Positions 8,657 through 16,953 of a DNA stretch of 64,000 bases are shown here, one piece after another. The notes under the pieces are model-generated. The model saw only the letters and a program-made list of their open reading frames with translations. It did no database searches and had not been told where the DNA came from. Every line of letters begins with the position of its first letter. Positions within the stretch are counted from its first letter, which is position 1. Position numbers and translations under genes: made by a program. The stretch is from CAMENZ01 sp041854955 (GTDB lineage: Bacteria; Bacillota; Clostridia; Peptostreptococcales; Anaerovoracaceae), in NCBI GenBank assembly GCA_041854955.1, contig JBHADF010000047.1, positions 1 to 64,000 of the forward strand. The letters are read 5' to 3'.

Positions 8657-9331
8657 ATGGACTTTAAAATTTTAGACAGTGCCTTTCCCGCAGTTACATG
8701 TCAACTGAAAAGCGGTGAAAAGATGATCACAGAAAAAGGTTCCATGATTTGGATGACACCTAACATGGAAATGGCCACTTCCGGTGGCGGCTTAGGAAAA
8801 ATGTTTTCAAAGGCTCTTTCCGGAGAAAGCATGTTCCAAAACATTTATACAGCTAACGGAGACGGAATGATCACCTTCGGCTCCAGCTTCCCCGGCAGAA
8901 TCTTAGCTCTTGAAGTTAAGCCCGGCTTGGATATGGTTCTTCAGAAGAGCGCAATTTTGGCCTATGAAGAAGGCGTTAACCTTTCCATCAGCTTCAACAA
9001 GAAGCTTGGAGTAGGCTTCTTCGGTGGAGAAGGCTTCATCATGCAGAAGTTAAGCGGAAGCGGTATGGCCTTTGCAGAAATCGACGGCGAACTGGTAGAA
9101 TATCAGTTGGCTCCCGGACAGCAGCTTATCGTTGACACAGGTAACGTGGCAGGCTATGAATCCACAGTTACTATGGACATCAAGCAGGTTGCCGGCTTGA
9201 AGAATAAGCTTCTCGGAGGAGAAGGCTTCTTCAATACCCAGCTTACCGGCCCCGGTAAGGTTTGGCTCCAGACCATGCCTATTTCCAACGTTGCAAGCTC
9301 TATAGCACCTTATGTTGTAACAGCAAAATAA
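8657..9331 (+). CDS. AIM24/TIGR00266 family protein
   Basis: The 224-residue protein belongs to the AIM24 family (TIGR00266), built of beta-strand repeats. Diagnostic segments include the glycine-rich ATSGGGLGKMFSKALSGES and the later LSGSGMAFAEIDGELVEYQL. It has no signal peptide or membrane helix. The molecular role in bacteria is not established; homologues are found beside very different genes. A good ribosome binding site (AAAGGAGGATTTT) precedes the ATG. Confidence 0.9.
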   Translation: MDFKILDSAFPAVTCQLKSGEKMITEKGSMIWMTPNMEMATSGGGLGKMFSKALSGESMFQNIYTANGDGMITFGSSFPGRILALEVKPGLDMVLQKSAILAYEEGVNLSISFNKKLGVGFFGGEGFIMQKLSGSGMAFAEIDGELVEYQLAPGQQLIVDTGNVAGYESTVTMDIKQVAGLKNKLLGGEGFFNTQLTGPGKVWLQTMPISNVASSIAPYVVTAK

Positions 9332-9347
9332 GCTAAAAACGAACTTT

Positions 9348-9375
9348 AAAAGAGGTCACAGGTGTGGCCTCTTTT
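9348..9375 (+). terminator. Terminator between convergent genes
   Basis: A 12-bp stem with one G-T pair (9348-9359 with 9364-9375) and a 4-base loop ends in a T run on the plus strand and an A-rich/T-rich flank on the minus strand. It probably ends both the AIM24 gene and the converging exporter/DUF454 operon. Confidence 0.85.
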
Positions 9376-9377
9376 CT

Positions 9378-9794
9378 TTACTTCTTATATCTTTTACTAT
9401 CTGTATCAATGCCTCCCGCAGGGGCAGTCTTTACAAAAAACAGGAAATATATCATGTGGAAAACCCAGATGAGGCAAAGCACCAGACGTCCTGCCAAAAC
9501 GTTACCCATAGCTGCAAATCCTATGGACATGACTATGGTTACGGTTACCATAATCTGAACCTTTGTCTTTTTTGTCATGCCTCTGCCGGACACAAAGCTT
9601 TCTAAATTGTCCTTATAGATTTTCGTTGTTTTAAACCATGCGCTTAGCTTATCCGAGCTTCTTGCAAAGCAATATGTAGCCAACATCATAAAGGGCACCG
9701 TAGGTAAAAAAGGCAACACAGTTCCTACCGCACCCAAACCAAGAGAAATTATCCCTATTATCGTATATATAATTCTTTTAACCTTCATCCGCAA
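9378..9794 (-). CDS. YbaN/DUF454 family membrane protein
   Basis: The 138-residue protein has the DUF454 signature: an N-terminal hydrophobic helix containing GLGAVGTVLPFLPTVPFMML, then YCFARSS, a charged middle (AWFKTTKIYKDNLESF), and two further hydrophobic stretches near 80-120. It is an integral membrane protein of unknown function. It lies 17 bases behind the second exporter gene and is probably co-transcribed with it. Confidence 0.88.
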   Translation of the reverse strand: MRMKVKRIIYTIIGIISLGLGAVGTVLPFLPTVPFMMLATYCFARSSDKLSAWFKTTKIYKDNLESFVSGRGMTKKTKVQIMVTVTIVMSIGFAAMGNVLAGRLVLCLIWVFHMIYFLFFVKTAPAGGIDTDSKRYKK

Positions 9795-9811
9795 GCCTCC
9801 CCTATAGTTAA

Positions 9812-11455
9812 TTAACTCATTCTGCCGTTTTCAACGGAATATACCACATCTGCCACTCCCATGGTAGATTTTCTATGGGATATTACCACCACTGTCTTTC
9901 CCTCTCTTTCTCTGTGAAGAGATTTTAAGATTACTGCCTCGTTTAGGCTGTCCAGGTTACTGGTCGGTTCATCCAAAAGCATAAAGGGTGCATCCTTTAA
10001 GAAGGCTCTGGCCATGCCTATCCTCTGCCTCTCCCCTCCGGACAAGGTATCCCCCAGCTCTCCCACAGGCGTATCATATCCTTGAGGCAGTTTGGAAATA
10101 AATTGATGAACTGAAGCTTTTTTGCAAGCCTCCCAAATTTCTTCATCGGTGGCATTAAGCTTAGCAATCCGCACATTATTTTTTATAGAATCGTGGAAAA
10201 GATGGGTTTCCTGAGTGACAAAACTTTCCATCTTCCTTAAGTCAGACGTGTTTATCTCCTCTACATTTCTCTCCGAAAGAGAGATTTTACCCTCCCTGAC
10301 CCTCCAGAAACGCATGAACAGCTTTAGAAGTGTGGATTTTCCGCTACCGCTTTTTCCTACAATCCCCACTATTTTATCCTTGGGAACATCCAGGGAAAAA
10401 TCAGATAATATAAGTTCTTCATCATATGCAAAGGTTATATTTTCAGCTTTTGCTCCACGGAAAGGAATGGCCTCTTTTCCTGTAATTTCCTCCGTTAAAG
10501 GCTCCTCTTCTAAAATGTCCAAAACTCTGTTGCCTGCTGCAAAGGTGTTTTGCAGAGTTGCACCCAGTGCGGCCAATGAAACAAGCGGCCCGAAGGAACT
10601 CATAAGCGCCAGTGTAGCTATGACTGCTGTTTTAAAGCCATAGAGGCCTCCAGCTAAAAGGACCATAGCCACATCAAATAGTAGGAGCAGCATATTAGTC
10701 ACGGCCATATTCTTTCCTGCCGTGGCTTTCAACTCCGCCTCATCCTTGGAAAGTTCTTCGGTCATTTGGCTCATCTTCTCTTTTCTTCTGTTACCTTGTC
10801 CGTATTGCAATATTTCTCCCAGTCCCCTTAGATTATCCAAAACAAAGGCGGATAACTCTCCGGACTTTTCTCTGAATTCTCGACCTCTGCTTCCTCCCAT
10901 CTTTGAAGTGGTGATTGGGATTAAAATTCCAACGGTTACATAGGCTATCAATGCCAGCATGGCTAAAATCCAACTATAGTAGCCTATAAATGCCACCATG
11001 ATCAGAGAAAAAATCAATCCTATAAAGGCAGGAGATATGGTATGAGCATAGAAAACCTCTAAAAGCTCTATATCTGCCGTAACCACACTGATGAGGTTTC
11101 CCTTTTGCTTTCCGTCCAATTTGGCCGGAGCCAAGGTTCTCAACGCCGAAAACACTTTATCTCTCAATAAAGCAAGGAGCTTAAAGGCTATAAAATGGTT
11201 ACAGGTTTGCTCCACATATCTCAAGGCTCCTCTAAATAGGGCGAAGGCTCCCAGCAGAGTGAAAATCATAGGTAACCCGAGTCCTACCTCCATACCCAAA
11301 GCCTTTAGCAAGGCAAAACCGCCTAAAACACTTATGAAGGTAGCAAAAAGATGGCCTATGAGGCCCATTAGGATAGCCACTATCATATATCCTAGAAGAG
11401 GTTTGACCAAGCCCACTAGCTTTAGCATAACTTTAAATCCGCTTCTCTTCATCAT
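9812..11455 (-). CDS. ABC exporter half-transporter, CydC-like
   Basis: Type IV ABC exporter subunit of about 547 residues. The N-terminal six-helix membrane domain (about 1-310) is fused to an ATPase domain with Walker A GKSGSGKST, signature LSGGERQRIG and Walker B LLDEPTSNLDS. It pairs with the upstream gene as a heterodimer resembling CydDC (cysteine/glutathione or heme-related export) or multidrug exporters; the substrate cannot be read. The start at 11455 (MMKRSGFK) follows GGAGGAAT and overlaps the upstream stop; the longer frame from 11479 is less likely. Confidence 0.88.
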   Translation of the reverse strand: MMKRSGFKVMLKLVGLVKPLLGYMIVAILMGLIGHLFATFISVLGGFALLKALGMEVGLGLPMIFTLLGAFALFRGALRYVEQTCNHFIAFKLLALLRDKVFSALRTLAPAKLDGKQKGNLISVVTADIELLEVFYAHTISPAFIGLIFSLIMVAFIGYYSWILAMLALIAYVTVGILIPITTSKMGGSRGREFREKSGELSAFVLDNLRGLGEILQYGQGNRRKEKMSQMTEELSKDEAELKATAGKNMAVTNMLLLLFDVAMVLLAGGLYGFKTAVIATLALMSSFGPLVSLAALGATLQNTFAAGNRVLDILEEEPLTEEITGKEAIPFRGAKAENITFAYDEELILSDFSLDVPKDKIVGIVGKSGSGKSTLLKLFMRFWRVREGKISLSERNVEEINTSDLRKMESFVTQETHLFHDSIKNNVRIAKLNATDEEIWEACKKASVHQFISKLPQGYDTPVGELGDTLSGGERQRIGMARAFLKDAPFMLLDEPTSNLDSLNEAVILKSLHREREGKTVVVISHRKSTMGVADVVYSVENGRMS

Positions 11456-13166
11456 ATTCCTCCAAATCCTTCTGTGCATTCCACAGTTTATGGTATGTGC
11501 CCTTTAATGCCAGTAGCTCCTCATGATGTCCCTTTTCGGTCACCATACCCTTGTCCATGACATAAATATTATCGGCACCGGCCACATTGGCCAATCTATG
11601 AGAGATGACAATAACCGTCTTCTCCTTTGCCAATCTGTTTATTTCCCTCATGATATCGTTTTCGCTCTCCACGTCTATATTAGATGTAGCTTCGTCAAAG
11701 ATATATAGTTTGCTATTATGCAAAATAGCTCTCGCCAAGGCTAATCTCTGGCATTGCCCGCCGGACAAATTGGCTCCCTTTTCCTGAACAGGGGTTTCCA
11801 GACCCTTTTCTTCACGGAGAAAATCGGCCAAGTTAACCCTTTCCAATGCTTCCCATAGCATTTCGTCAGAAGCGGTATCATCAGCCATCATCAGATTCTC
11901 TCTCACCGTTCCCTTAAAAATATAGCTTTGGTGATTTATATAGGTAAAGCTTTTCAAAAGGCTTTCTTCCTTTATATCAGCCAGTGTAACAGCTCCCACC
12001 CTTATGCTTCCGCTGTAATTCCTGTTTTTGCCCATAATTATTCCTGCCATGGTAGATTTTCCGCAGCCACTTTCACCTACTATCGCCACAAAGCTCCCCA
12101 CAGGGAATTCCATAGAAACATCTTTTATAATCTCTCTTTCCTGCTCGTAAGAAAAGCTCACATCTTGACAGCTTATGGAGCAATTCTCGGGAACCTCTGC
12201 CGTGCCTTCCATTACTTCTTCCACATCCAGCAGGCGAAAAATCTTATCGCTTGCAGCCATTCCGTTCATAGCAACATGGAAAAAGGAACCTAAAAGTCTC
12301 ATAGGTAGGAAAAAATCTGCCGACAAGAGAATTATCAGCAAAGCGCCGGCTACATCCACATTTCCGGCCCTGAATTGGACTATGGCCATGGCTATTCCCA
12401 AAGCTGCGCCTCCATAGGCCACAAAGTCCATAATTGCTATGGAATTAAGCTGCATGGCTAAAACCTTCATGGTAATCCGGCGAAAGTTTTCTGCCTGCCT
12501 GTTCATTTCCTCGTGCTTAAAACCATCAGACTCATATATTTTCAAGGTTAAGAGACCTTGTAAATTTTCTAAAAAGGTGTCTCCCAAGGCGGTATACTGG
12601 CTCCAATATTTGCCTAAAAGCTTCTTTGCCCAGGTTTGAACCACCGCGATGGATATCGGTATAAGGGGCACACATATAAGCAGAATAACTGCAGACAGCA
12701 GACTTACCTGACTTAAAACTGCAAAGAGGGTCAAGGGAGCTATCATCGCATAAAAAAACTGGGGAAGGTATGCTCCAAAATAGGTTTCCAACTGTTCTAC
12801 CCCTTCCACAGTCAGCTGTACTACCTCACCGGTCTGAATCTTTTTCTTATATGAGGCTCCCAGCCTGAGCAGCTTGGAATATATTCTGCTCCTCAGGGTT
12901 CTTTTTACTTCCTTGGAGGCCATATATCCCATGCGACTTGAAAGAATGTTGGAAAAAAACCTAAAGAAAACCACGCCTATTGCCGTTAATGCCGTTCTGA
13001 CCATATAGGCTTCAGCAGGTGCTCCTTCGTATAGAAGCTGTAACAGTTCTGCCATAGTCCACATCAATACTATGTTGGCCAAAAGAGATAGCCATTGTAG
13101 AAAAACATTCAAGGCTACATATTTTTTACTATCTTTCACAGTGCCTATCAGGCGCTTATTTATCAT
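11433..13166 (-). CDS. ABC exporter half-transporter, CydD-like
   Basis: This 577-residue partner subunit has the same layout. The membrane domain runs to about 320, then Walker A GESGCGKST, signature LSGGQCQRLALARAILH and Walker B IFDEATSNID, with a switch-region IVISHR. Both half-transporters keep the catalytic Glu after Walker B, so two active ATP sites are expected. It is the first gene of the operon CydD-like, CydC-like, DUF454. The adjacent two-component genes on the same strand are upstream but separated by a terminator. Confidence 0.88.
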   Translation of the reverse strand: MINKRLIGTVKDSKKYVALNVFLQWLSLLANIVLMWTMAELLQLLYEGAPAEAYMVRTALTAIGVVFFRFFSNILSSRMGYMASKEVKRTLRSRIYSKLLRLGASYKKKIQTGEVVQLTVEGVEQLETYFGAYLPQFFYAMIAPLTLFAVLSQVSLLSAVILLICVPLIPISIAVVQTWAKKLLGKYWSQYTALGDTFLENLQGLLTLKIYESDGFKHEEMNRQAENFRRITMKVLAMQLNSIAIMDFVAYGGAALGIAMAIVQFRAGNVDVAGALLIILLSADFFLPMRLLGSFFHVAMNGMAASDKIFRLLDVEEVMEGTAEVPENCSISCQDVSFSYEQEREIIKDVSMEFPVGSFVAIVGESGCGKSTMAGIIMGKNRNYSGSIRVGAVTLADIKEESLLKSFTYINHQSYIFKGTVRENLMMADDTASDEMLWEALERVNLADFLREEKGLETPVQEKGANLSGGQCQRLALARAILHNSKLYIFDEATSNIDVESENDIMREINRLAKEKTVIVISHRLANVAGADNIYVMDKGMVTEKGHHEELLALKGTYHKLWNAQKDLEEYDEEKRI

Positions 13167-13270
13167 AATTTACCTTCTTCTTTCGTAATATTATAGGCTT
13201 CTAAAATGCTTTGTTATACGGAGCTTATCCTATGAGCCTTTCGAGGTTAGTTTTGGCTAACTTCTTGGTA

Positions 13271-13299
13271 ATTCTATCAAAGCCTTTATACCTTGTCAA
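13271..13299 (-). promoter_or_regulatory. Strong sigma-A promoter of the ABC exporter operon
   Basis: On the minus strand a perfect TTGACA (13299-13294) and TAGAAT (13276-13271) are 17 bases apart. The transcript would have a leader of about 100 bases before the ATG at 13166. That leader contains a small GTTAG/CTAAC hairpin. Confidence 0.8.
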
Positions 13300-13303
13300 C
13301 AAT

Positions 13304-13340
13304 AAAAGCCTCCGGATTTAAGACTTCTCCGAAGGCCTTT
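13304..13340 (-). terminator. Terminator of the two-component operon
   Basis: A 13-bp stem with two G-T pairs (13304-13316 with 13328-13340), 11-base loop and TT-rich tail lies just after the histidine kinase stop. The exporter promoter begins 5 bases further on. Confidence 0.85.
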
Positions 13341-13345
13341 AGCAT

Positions 13346-14584
13346 TTACATATTTTTCTCTCCGCCCAGCTTCACCGTAATTCGTGTGCCGAAGTCAGGG
13401 CGGCTGAGCATTTCAATCTCCCCTTCATGGGCGTCTACTATCCATTTGGCGATGGATAGCCCCAGCCCGGTGCCTCCCGTTCCCTTGTTTCTACCGTCTC
13501 CGGCCCTGTAGAACCTTTCAAACACATGGACTATTTCCTCAGAATTCATGCCTCTCCCCTCATCCTGAATGGTGAAATATGGCCTTCCTTCCGGTGTTTT
13601 ACCGGCTCCCAGCAAAATCTCCGCTCCCTTTTCCGAATACTTGGAGGCATTTTGGATAAAGATTCTCATGGCTTGCTTTATGAGAGCTAAATCGCCTTTA
13701 ATCATGACCGGCTCCCCGGCCTGCTCTTTCAAGGAATACCTATGGTCTTCATCTATCATGGAGGATTCTTCCGTAACGGAGCTGACCACCTCTCTAAGGT
13801 CGAAGTCGGTCAAATCCAAAGTATTTCTGCCACTGTCACCTCTGGCTAAAAACAGCAGCTGCTCAACCAGGGTCTTCATGTGCTCCGACTCATTTTTCAA
13901 GGCTTCTATGGATTCGGTCAGCACCTGGCTATCCTCTTTTCCCCATCTGTCCAGCATATTCACATAGCCTTGGATTACGGCGATAGGTGTCCTTAGCTCA
14001 TGGGACGCATCGGAAATGAATCTTTCCTGTTGGCGGCTACTTTCACGCATACCATCCAAAAGGTTGTTGATGGCGTGTTCCAGGTGAAGAAGCTCCTTGT
14101 CTCCGGTCTTGACCTTTGGGTCCGGAGACTGGGGGTCTATTTTTTCTATAGCCTTCTCCATGGTGCGAAGCCTTTCCTTGTCCGGCTTTTCCGCCATGGT
14201 AGCCGCTCTTCTCGCTTGCAAAGTCAGCTCCTCAGCCCTCTGTGCCATATCCTGCAATGGCTTTAAGTGCTTCTTTACCATCCCTGTAGAAAAAAGTCCC
14301 TGGACCACAAACACCGTCTCCACAACCAGTAAAATGTAGAAGGGCACTCGTCCCGCCTCCCATAAGGCTGCCATACGCATTCCCAGGTGGGGAGCCCTTT
14401 CCTTCCAGCTGATTATCAATTCCGGCTCTGCAGCAACCAGATAAGCAAGTGTTATGAGAACTATCAAGAGCACATCTATCATAAGGAATTGAAAAAGCTG
14501 CCTTGACCAATAGCTCATGGTGATTTTTCTAGCTATGGAGGTTGTGGCCTCACCCTCTCTTTTTTCTCTATTCTTTGATGACAT
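13346..14584 (-). CDS. Sensor histidine kinase
   Basis: The 412-residue membrane kinase has two transmembrane helices (about 32-52 and 92-112) enclosing a short extracellular segment, then a linker and a DHp domain with the phosphoacceptor His in SHELRTPIAVIQGYV near residue 196. The C-terminal HATPase domain carries an N box (FIQNASKYSE), DEGRGM and GTGLGLSIAKWIV. Its ATG lies inside the response regulator gene (17-base overlap) with GGAG 6 bases upstream, so the pair is coupled. The stimulus is unknown. Confidence 0.93.
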   Translation of the reverse strand: MSSKNREKREGEATTSIARKITMSYWSRQLFQFLMIDVLLIVLITLAYLVAAEPELIISWKERAPHLGMRMAALWEAGRVPFYILLVVETVFVVQGLFSTGMVKKHLKPLQDMAQRAEELTLQARRAATMAEKPDKERLRTMEKAIEKIDPQSPDPKVKTGDKELLHLEHAINNLLDGMRESSRQQERFISDASHELRTPIAVIQGYVNMLDRWGKEDSQVLTESIEALKNESEHMKTLVEQLLFLARGDSGRNTLDLTDFDLREVVSSVTEESSMIDEDHRYSLKEQAGEPVMIKGDLALIKQAMRIFIQNASKYSEKGAEILLGAGKTPEGRPYFTIQDEGRGMNSEEIVHVFERFYRAGDGRNKGTGGTGLGLSIAKWIVDAHEGEIEMLSRPDFGTRITVKLGGEKNM

Positions 14585-15245
14585 AGCCTACTCCTCGCAC
14601 CGTTTGAATGAGATTTATTCCGAAGCGGTCATCTATTTTGCTCCTGATATACCTCACATATACATCTATAACATTGGTTTCCCCAACATAGTCGTAGCCA
14701 CAGACATGATTGATCAGCTTTTCTCTGTCCATGACTATGTTCTTGTTTTCCATGAGCACATTGAGAAGCTCGTACTCCCTATTGGTCAAATCGATGACTT
14801 CATCCCCCACCGTCACCTCGTGGCGGTCCAAGTCCATCTTAACGCCTTTCAGTGACACGGTCTTGGTAACAACACCTTCAGAAACCTTTTTCTTAAAGGC
14901 AACCCTGATTCTGGCCAAAAGCTCTTCGATGGCAAAGGGCTTAGTTATGTAGTCATCGGCACCGGCGTCCAGTCCGGAAACCTTGTCCATAACCGCATCG
15001 CGTGCTGTTACCATAATCACCGGAACCTGGGATGTTTTCCTCAGGCGGCGCAAAACCTCAAGCCCGTTTATTTCCGGAAGAATAACATCCAAGAGAACAA
15101 GATCCCAATTTCCCGATTCAGCCATTTCCAAGCCTTCTCTGCCGTTTAAGGCCTTTCCCACCTCATAGCCCTCATGAAGGAGCTCCAGCTCTGTAAATCT
15201 TGCAATTTTCTCCTCATCCTCGATGAGCAAAATCCTTTTAGCCAT
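14568..15245 (-). CDS. OmpR/PhoB-family response regulator
   Basis: The receiver domain (about 1-120) has the acidic pair in LLIEDEEK, the phosphoacceptor Asp in LVLLDVILPE, Thr in VMVTARD and Lys in TKPF. A winged-helix DNA-binding domain (about 130-225, LTNREYELLNVLMENK and IQTVRGVGYV) follows. The start MAKRIL at 15245 is preceded by TTGGAG at good spacing; the TTG four codons upstream is part of that ribosome binding site. It probably controls its own operon and perhaps the nearby ABC exporter, but that is only inferred from proximity. Confidence 0.94.
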   Translation of the reverse strand: MAKRILLIEDEEKIARFTELELLHEGYEVGKALNGREGLEMAESGNWDLVLLDVILPEINGLEVLRRLRKTSQVPVIMVTARDAVMDKVSGLDAGADDYITKPFAIEELLARIRVAFKKKVSEGVVTKTVSLKGVKMDLDRHEVTVGDEVIDLTNREYELLNVLMENKNIVMDREKLINHVCGYDYVGETNVIDVYVRYIRSKIDDRFGINLIQTVRGVGYVIKE

Positions 15246-15280
15246 AATTTTCTCCAATGCTAACCTTATTTTAAAAAGCG

Positions 15281-15314
15281 AAAGAGGGGAAGCCTTTAAA
15301 AGACTGCCCTCTTT
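15281..15314 (-). terminator. Probable terminator after the DUF4342 gene
   Basis: An 8-bp outer stem AAAGAGGG/CCCTCTTT (15281-15288 with 15307-15314) encloses a second imperfect stem. On the minus strand it is followed by CGCTTTTT. It lies 11 bases beyond the stop at 15326. Confidence 0.7.
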
Positions 15315-15325
15315 GCAGCATTTAT

Positions 15326-15853
15326 TTAATCTTTAAACTCTTTCTTGATAGCCTCAGCCACATCTGAAGCCTTGTCACAGGCTGAATTTATGCCTGATGC
15401 CTCTTCGATAGGCCCTCTAAAGCTGTATCTGTAGTCGAAGAAGAGACCTATTATGAGAAGGGGTACCGTTAACCAGAAGACGAAGAGCAGTAGGAGTATC
15501 AATCCCAAGACGGGCAACTCCAGCCCCTTTCCTCCGGCTTTTCTGATGATGAACTTGCTGTCTATGCTCTTCTTCAGCAGATTGCCCAGCCAGTCGAAAA
15601 ACTTTCCGGCTGTGCTCTGGAAGGCTTCTTCGGCAGTCCTTTCATCCTTTTCCTCTTCAGCTCTAAAGCTCTGAGCAGGTTTTTCCTTTGTGGTGAAAAC
15701 CTTCACTTCAGGTTCCTTTATCTTCCCCTGATTTTCCAGGTATACGATGGCATCCAGCACATCGCCATCGCAGTCCTCCAAGGCCTTCTTGGCCTCTTCA
15801 TAGGTTACGCCTGTCTTTTCTCTGATTTTTTCTACCTTTTCCAATAATTCCAT
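15326..15853 (-). CDS. UBA-domain/DUF4342 membrane protein
   Basis: The 175-residue protein has an N-terminal UBA/TS-N-like helical domain (about 1-45, VEKIREKTGVTYEEAKKALE followed by GDVLDAIVYLE), a charged linker, a DUF4342 segment (about 80-145) and a single long hydrophobic helix (LPVLGLILLLLFVFWLTVPL). The family is small and uncharacterised; the N-terminal fold resembles the start of elongation factor Ts. It is a single-gene unit with its own promoter and terminator. Confidence 0.85.
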   Translation of the reverse strand: MELLEKVEKIREKTGVTYEEAKKALEDCDGDVLDAIVYLENQGKIKEPEVKVFTTKEKPAQSFRAEEEKDERTAEEAFQSTAGKFFDWLGNLLKKSIDSKFIIRKAGGKGLELPVLGLILLLLFVFWLTVPLLIIGLFFDYRYSFRGPIEEASGINSACDKASDVAEAIKKEFKD

Positions 15854-15905
15854 TTTTACATTCCTTTCATTTAACTGTACTGTAGGTTCCCTTTTTGTAA
15901 TACCT

Positions 15906-15933
15906 ACTATAGAACAGTAAGATTAAAGTAAAA
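15906..15933 (-). promoter_or_regulatory. Possible promoter for the DUF4342 gene
   Basis: On the minus strand TTTTAC (15933-15928) and TATAGT (15911-15906) are 16 bases apart, about 50 bases before the ATG. The match is moderate. Confidence 0.45.
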
Positions 15934-15955
15934 TGGGAAAAAAATTAAAAACAAA

Positions 15956-16792
15956 TTAAGATTTCATTTCTTTTATAAGTTCTTCGGCCAAAAAGGCAAA
16001 ATCCTTGCTTACTCTCTCCGTAGTTTCAAAGACCTCCTCAAGAGACAGCTCCTTTTTGCTGATGCCTGTAGCCATATTTGTGATACAGCTCAGGTTGAAA
16101 ACCTTCATGCCCATGTGTCGGCAGGCTATGGCATCTACTACGCTGCTCATGCCCACACCGTCAGCTCCCAGAGCCTTGAACATTTTTATCTCCGAGGCCG
16201 TTTCAAACTGAGGGCCCGAGGTCTGGATGAGAACTCCCCTGTGAACTCTTACGCCTCTGGATTTGCCCAGCTCTATCACCTTTGATATCAAGGCTTCATC
16301 GTATATTTGCGATACATCTGTAAATCTTTCTCCCAGAGTTTCTAAGTTGGGTCCTCTGAGTGGTGAGGGCACAAAGGATGAGATGCAGTCCCTTACGGCC
16401 ATAAAATCTCCTACTTCATATTCCTCGTTTATGCCTCCTATGGCGTTGGTGATGAGCACGGATTTTGCTCCTAAAAGGCGGGCCACCCTAAGGGGCAATA
16501 CTACCTCTTCCATTTCGTAGCCTTCGTAATAATGCACACGGCCCTTCAGAACTACCACAGGTACTCCATATAAGGTTCCGAATACATATCTGCCCTCATG
16601 ACCTGGAGCCGTAGACCTGGGAAAACCGGGAAGGTCCTCGTAGTCCACTGCCGCTGCCACCTCTATTTTCTCCGCAAAATCTCCCAAGCCGCTACCTAAA
16701 ACTATTGCCACCTCCGGCTTAAAGTCGGTAACCTTCCTGATTTGCTCCACATATGTATCTAATCTGTCCAAGTATTTCTTTACATCAAACAT
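15956..16792 (-). CDS. punA: Purine nucleoside phosphorylase, trimeric type
   Basis: This 278-residue protein phosphorolyses (deoxy)inosine and guanosine to the base and ribose-1-phosphate for purine salvage. Phosphate- and base-binding segments are visible: VLGSGLGDF, LKGRVHYYEG, TNAIGGI, QTSGPQFETASE and the base-selecting Asn in SCITNMATG, as in 6-oxopurine-specific enzymes. The start at 16792 (MFDVKKYLDR) fits the family length. A frame extended to 16900 would run into the neighbouring terminator and is rejected. Confidence 0.94.
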   Translation of the reverse strand: MFDVKKYLDRLDTYVEQIRKVTDFKPEVAIVLGSGLGDFAEKIEVAAAVDYEDLPGFPRSTAPGHEGRYVFGTLYGVPVVVLKGRVHYYEGYEMEEVVLPLRVARLLGAKSVLITNAIGGINEEYEVGDFMAVRDCISSFVPSPLRGPNLETLGERFTDVSQIYDEALISKVIELGKSRGVRVHRGVLIQTSGPQFETASEIKMFKALGADGVGMSSVVDAIACRHMGMKVFNLSCITNMATGISKKELSLEEVFETTERVSKDFAFLAEELIKEMKS

Positions 16793-16890
16793 GGTAATCT
16801 GCCTTTCCTTTGCAAATGTTAAATACAGCCTTATGAGTATTTTAACACAGGGGCTCCTTAGGCACAAATGTTTTAATGCAGGCATACAGA

Positions 16891-16929
16891 AAAGCCGCAA
16901 AAGGTTTTTCTTAAGTCTCTTGCGGCTTT
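16891..16929 (-). terminator. Terminator of the CoA transferase gene
   Basis: A 10-bp perfect stem AAAGCCGCAA/TTGCGGCTTT (16891-16900 with 16920-16929), then TTTTC on the minus strand, about 25 bases past the stop. Confidence 0.85.
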
Positions 16930-16953
16930 AGGATGTCTTTTTACCGGTTGGGT

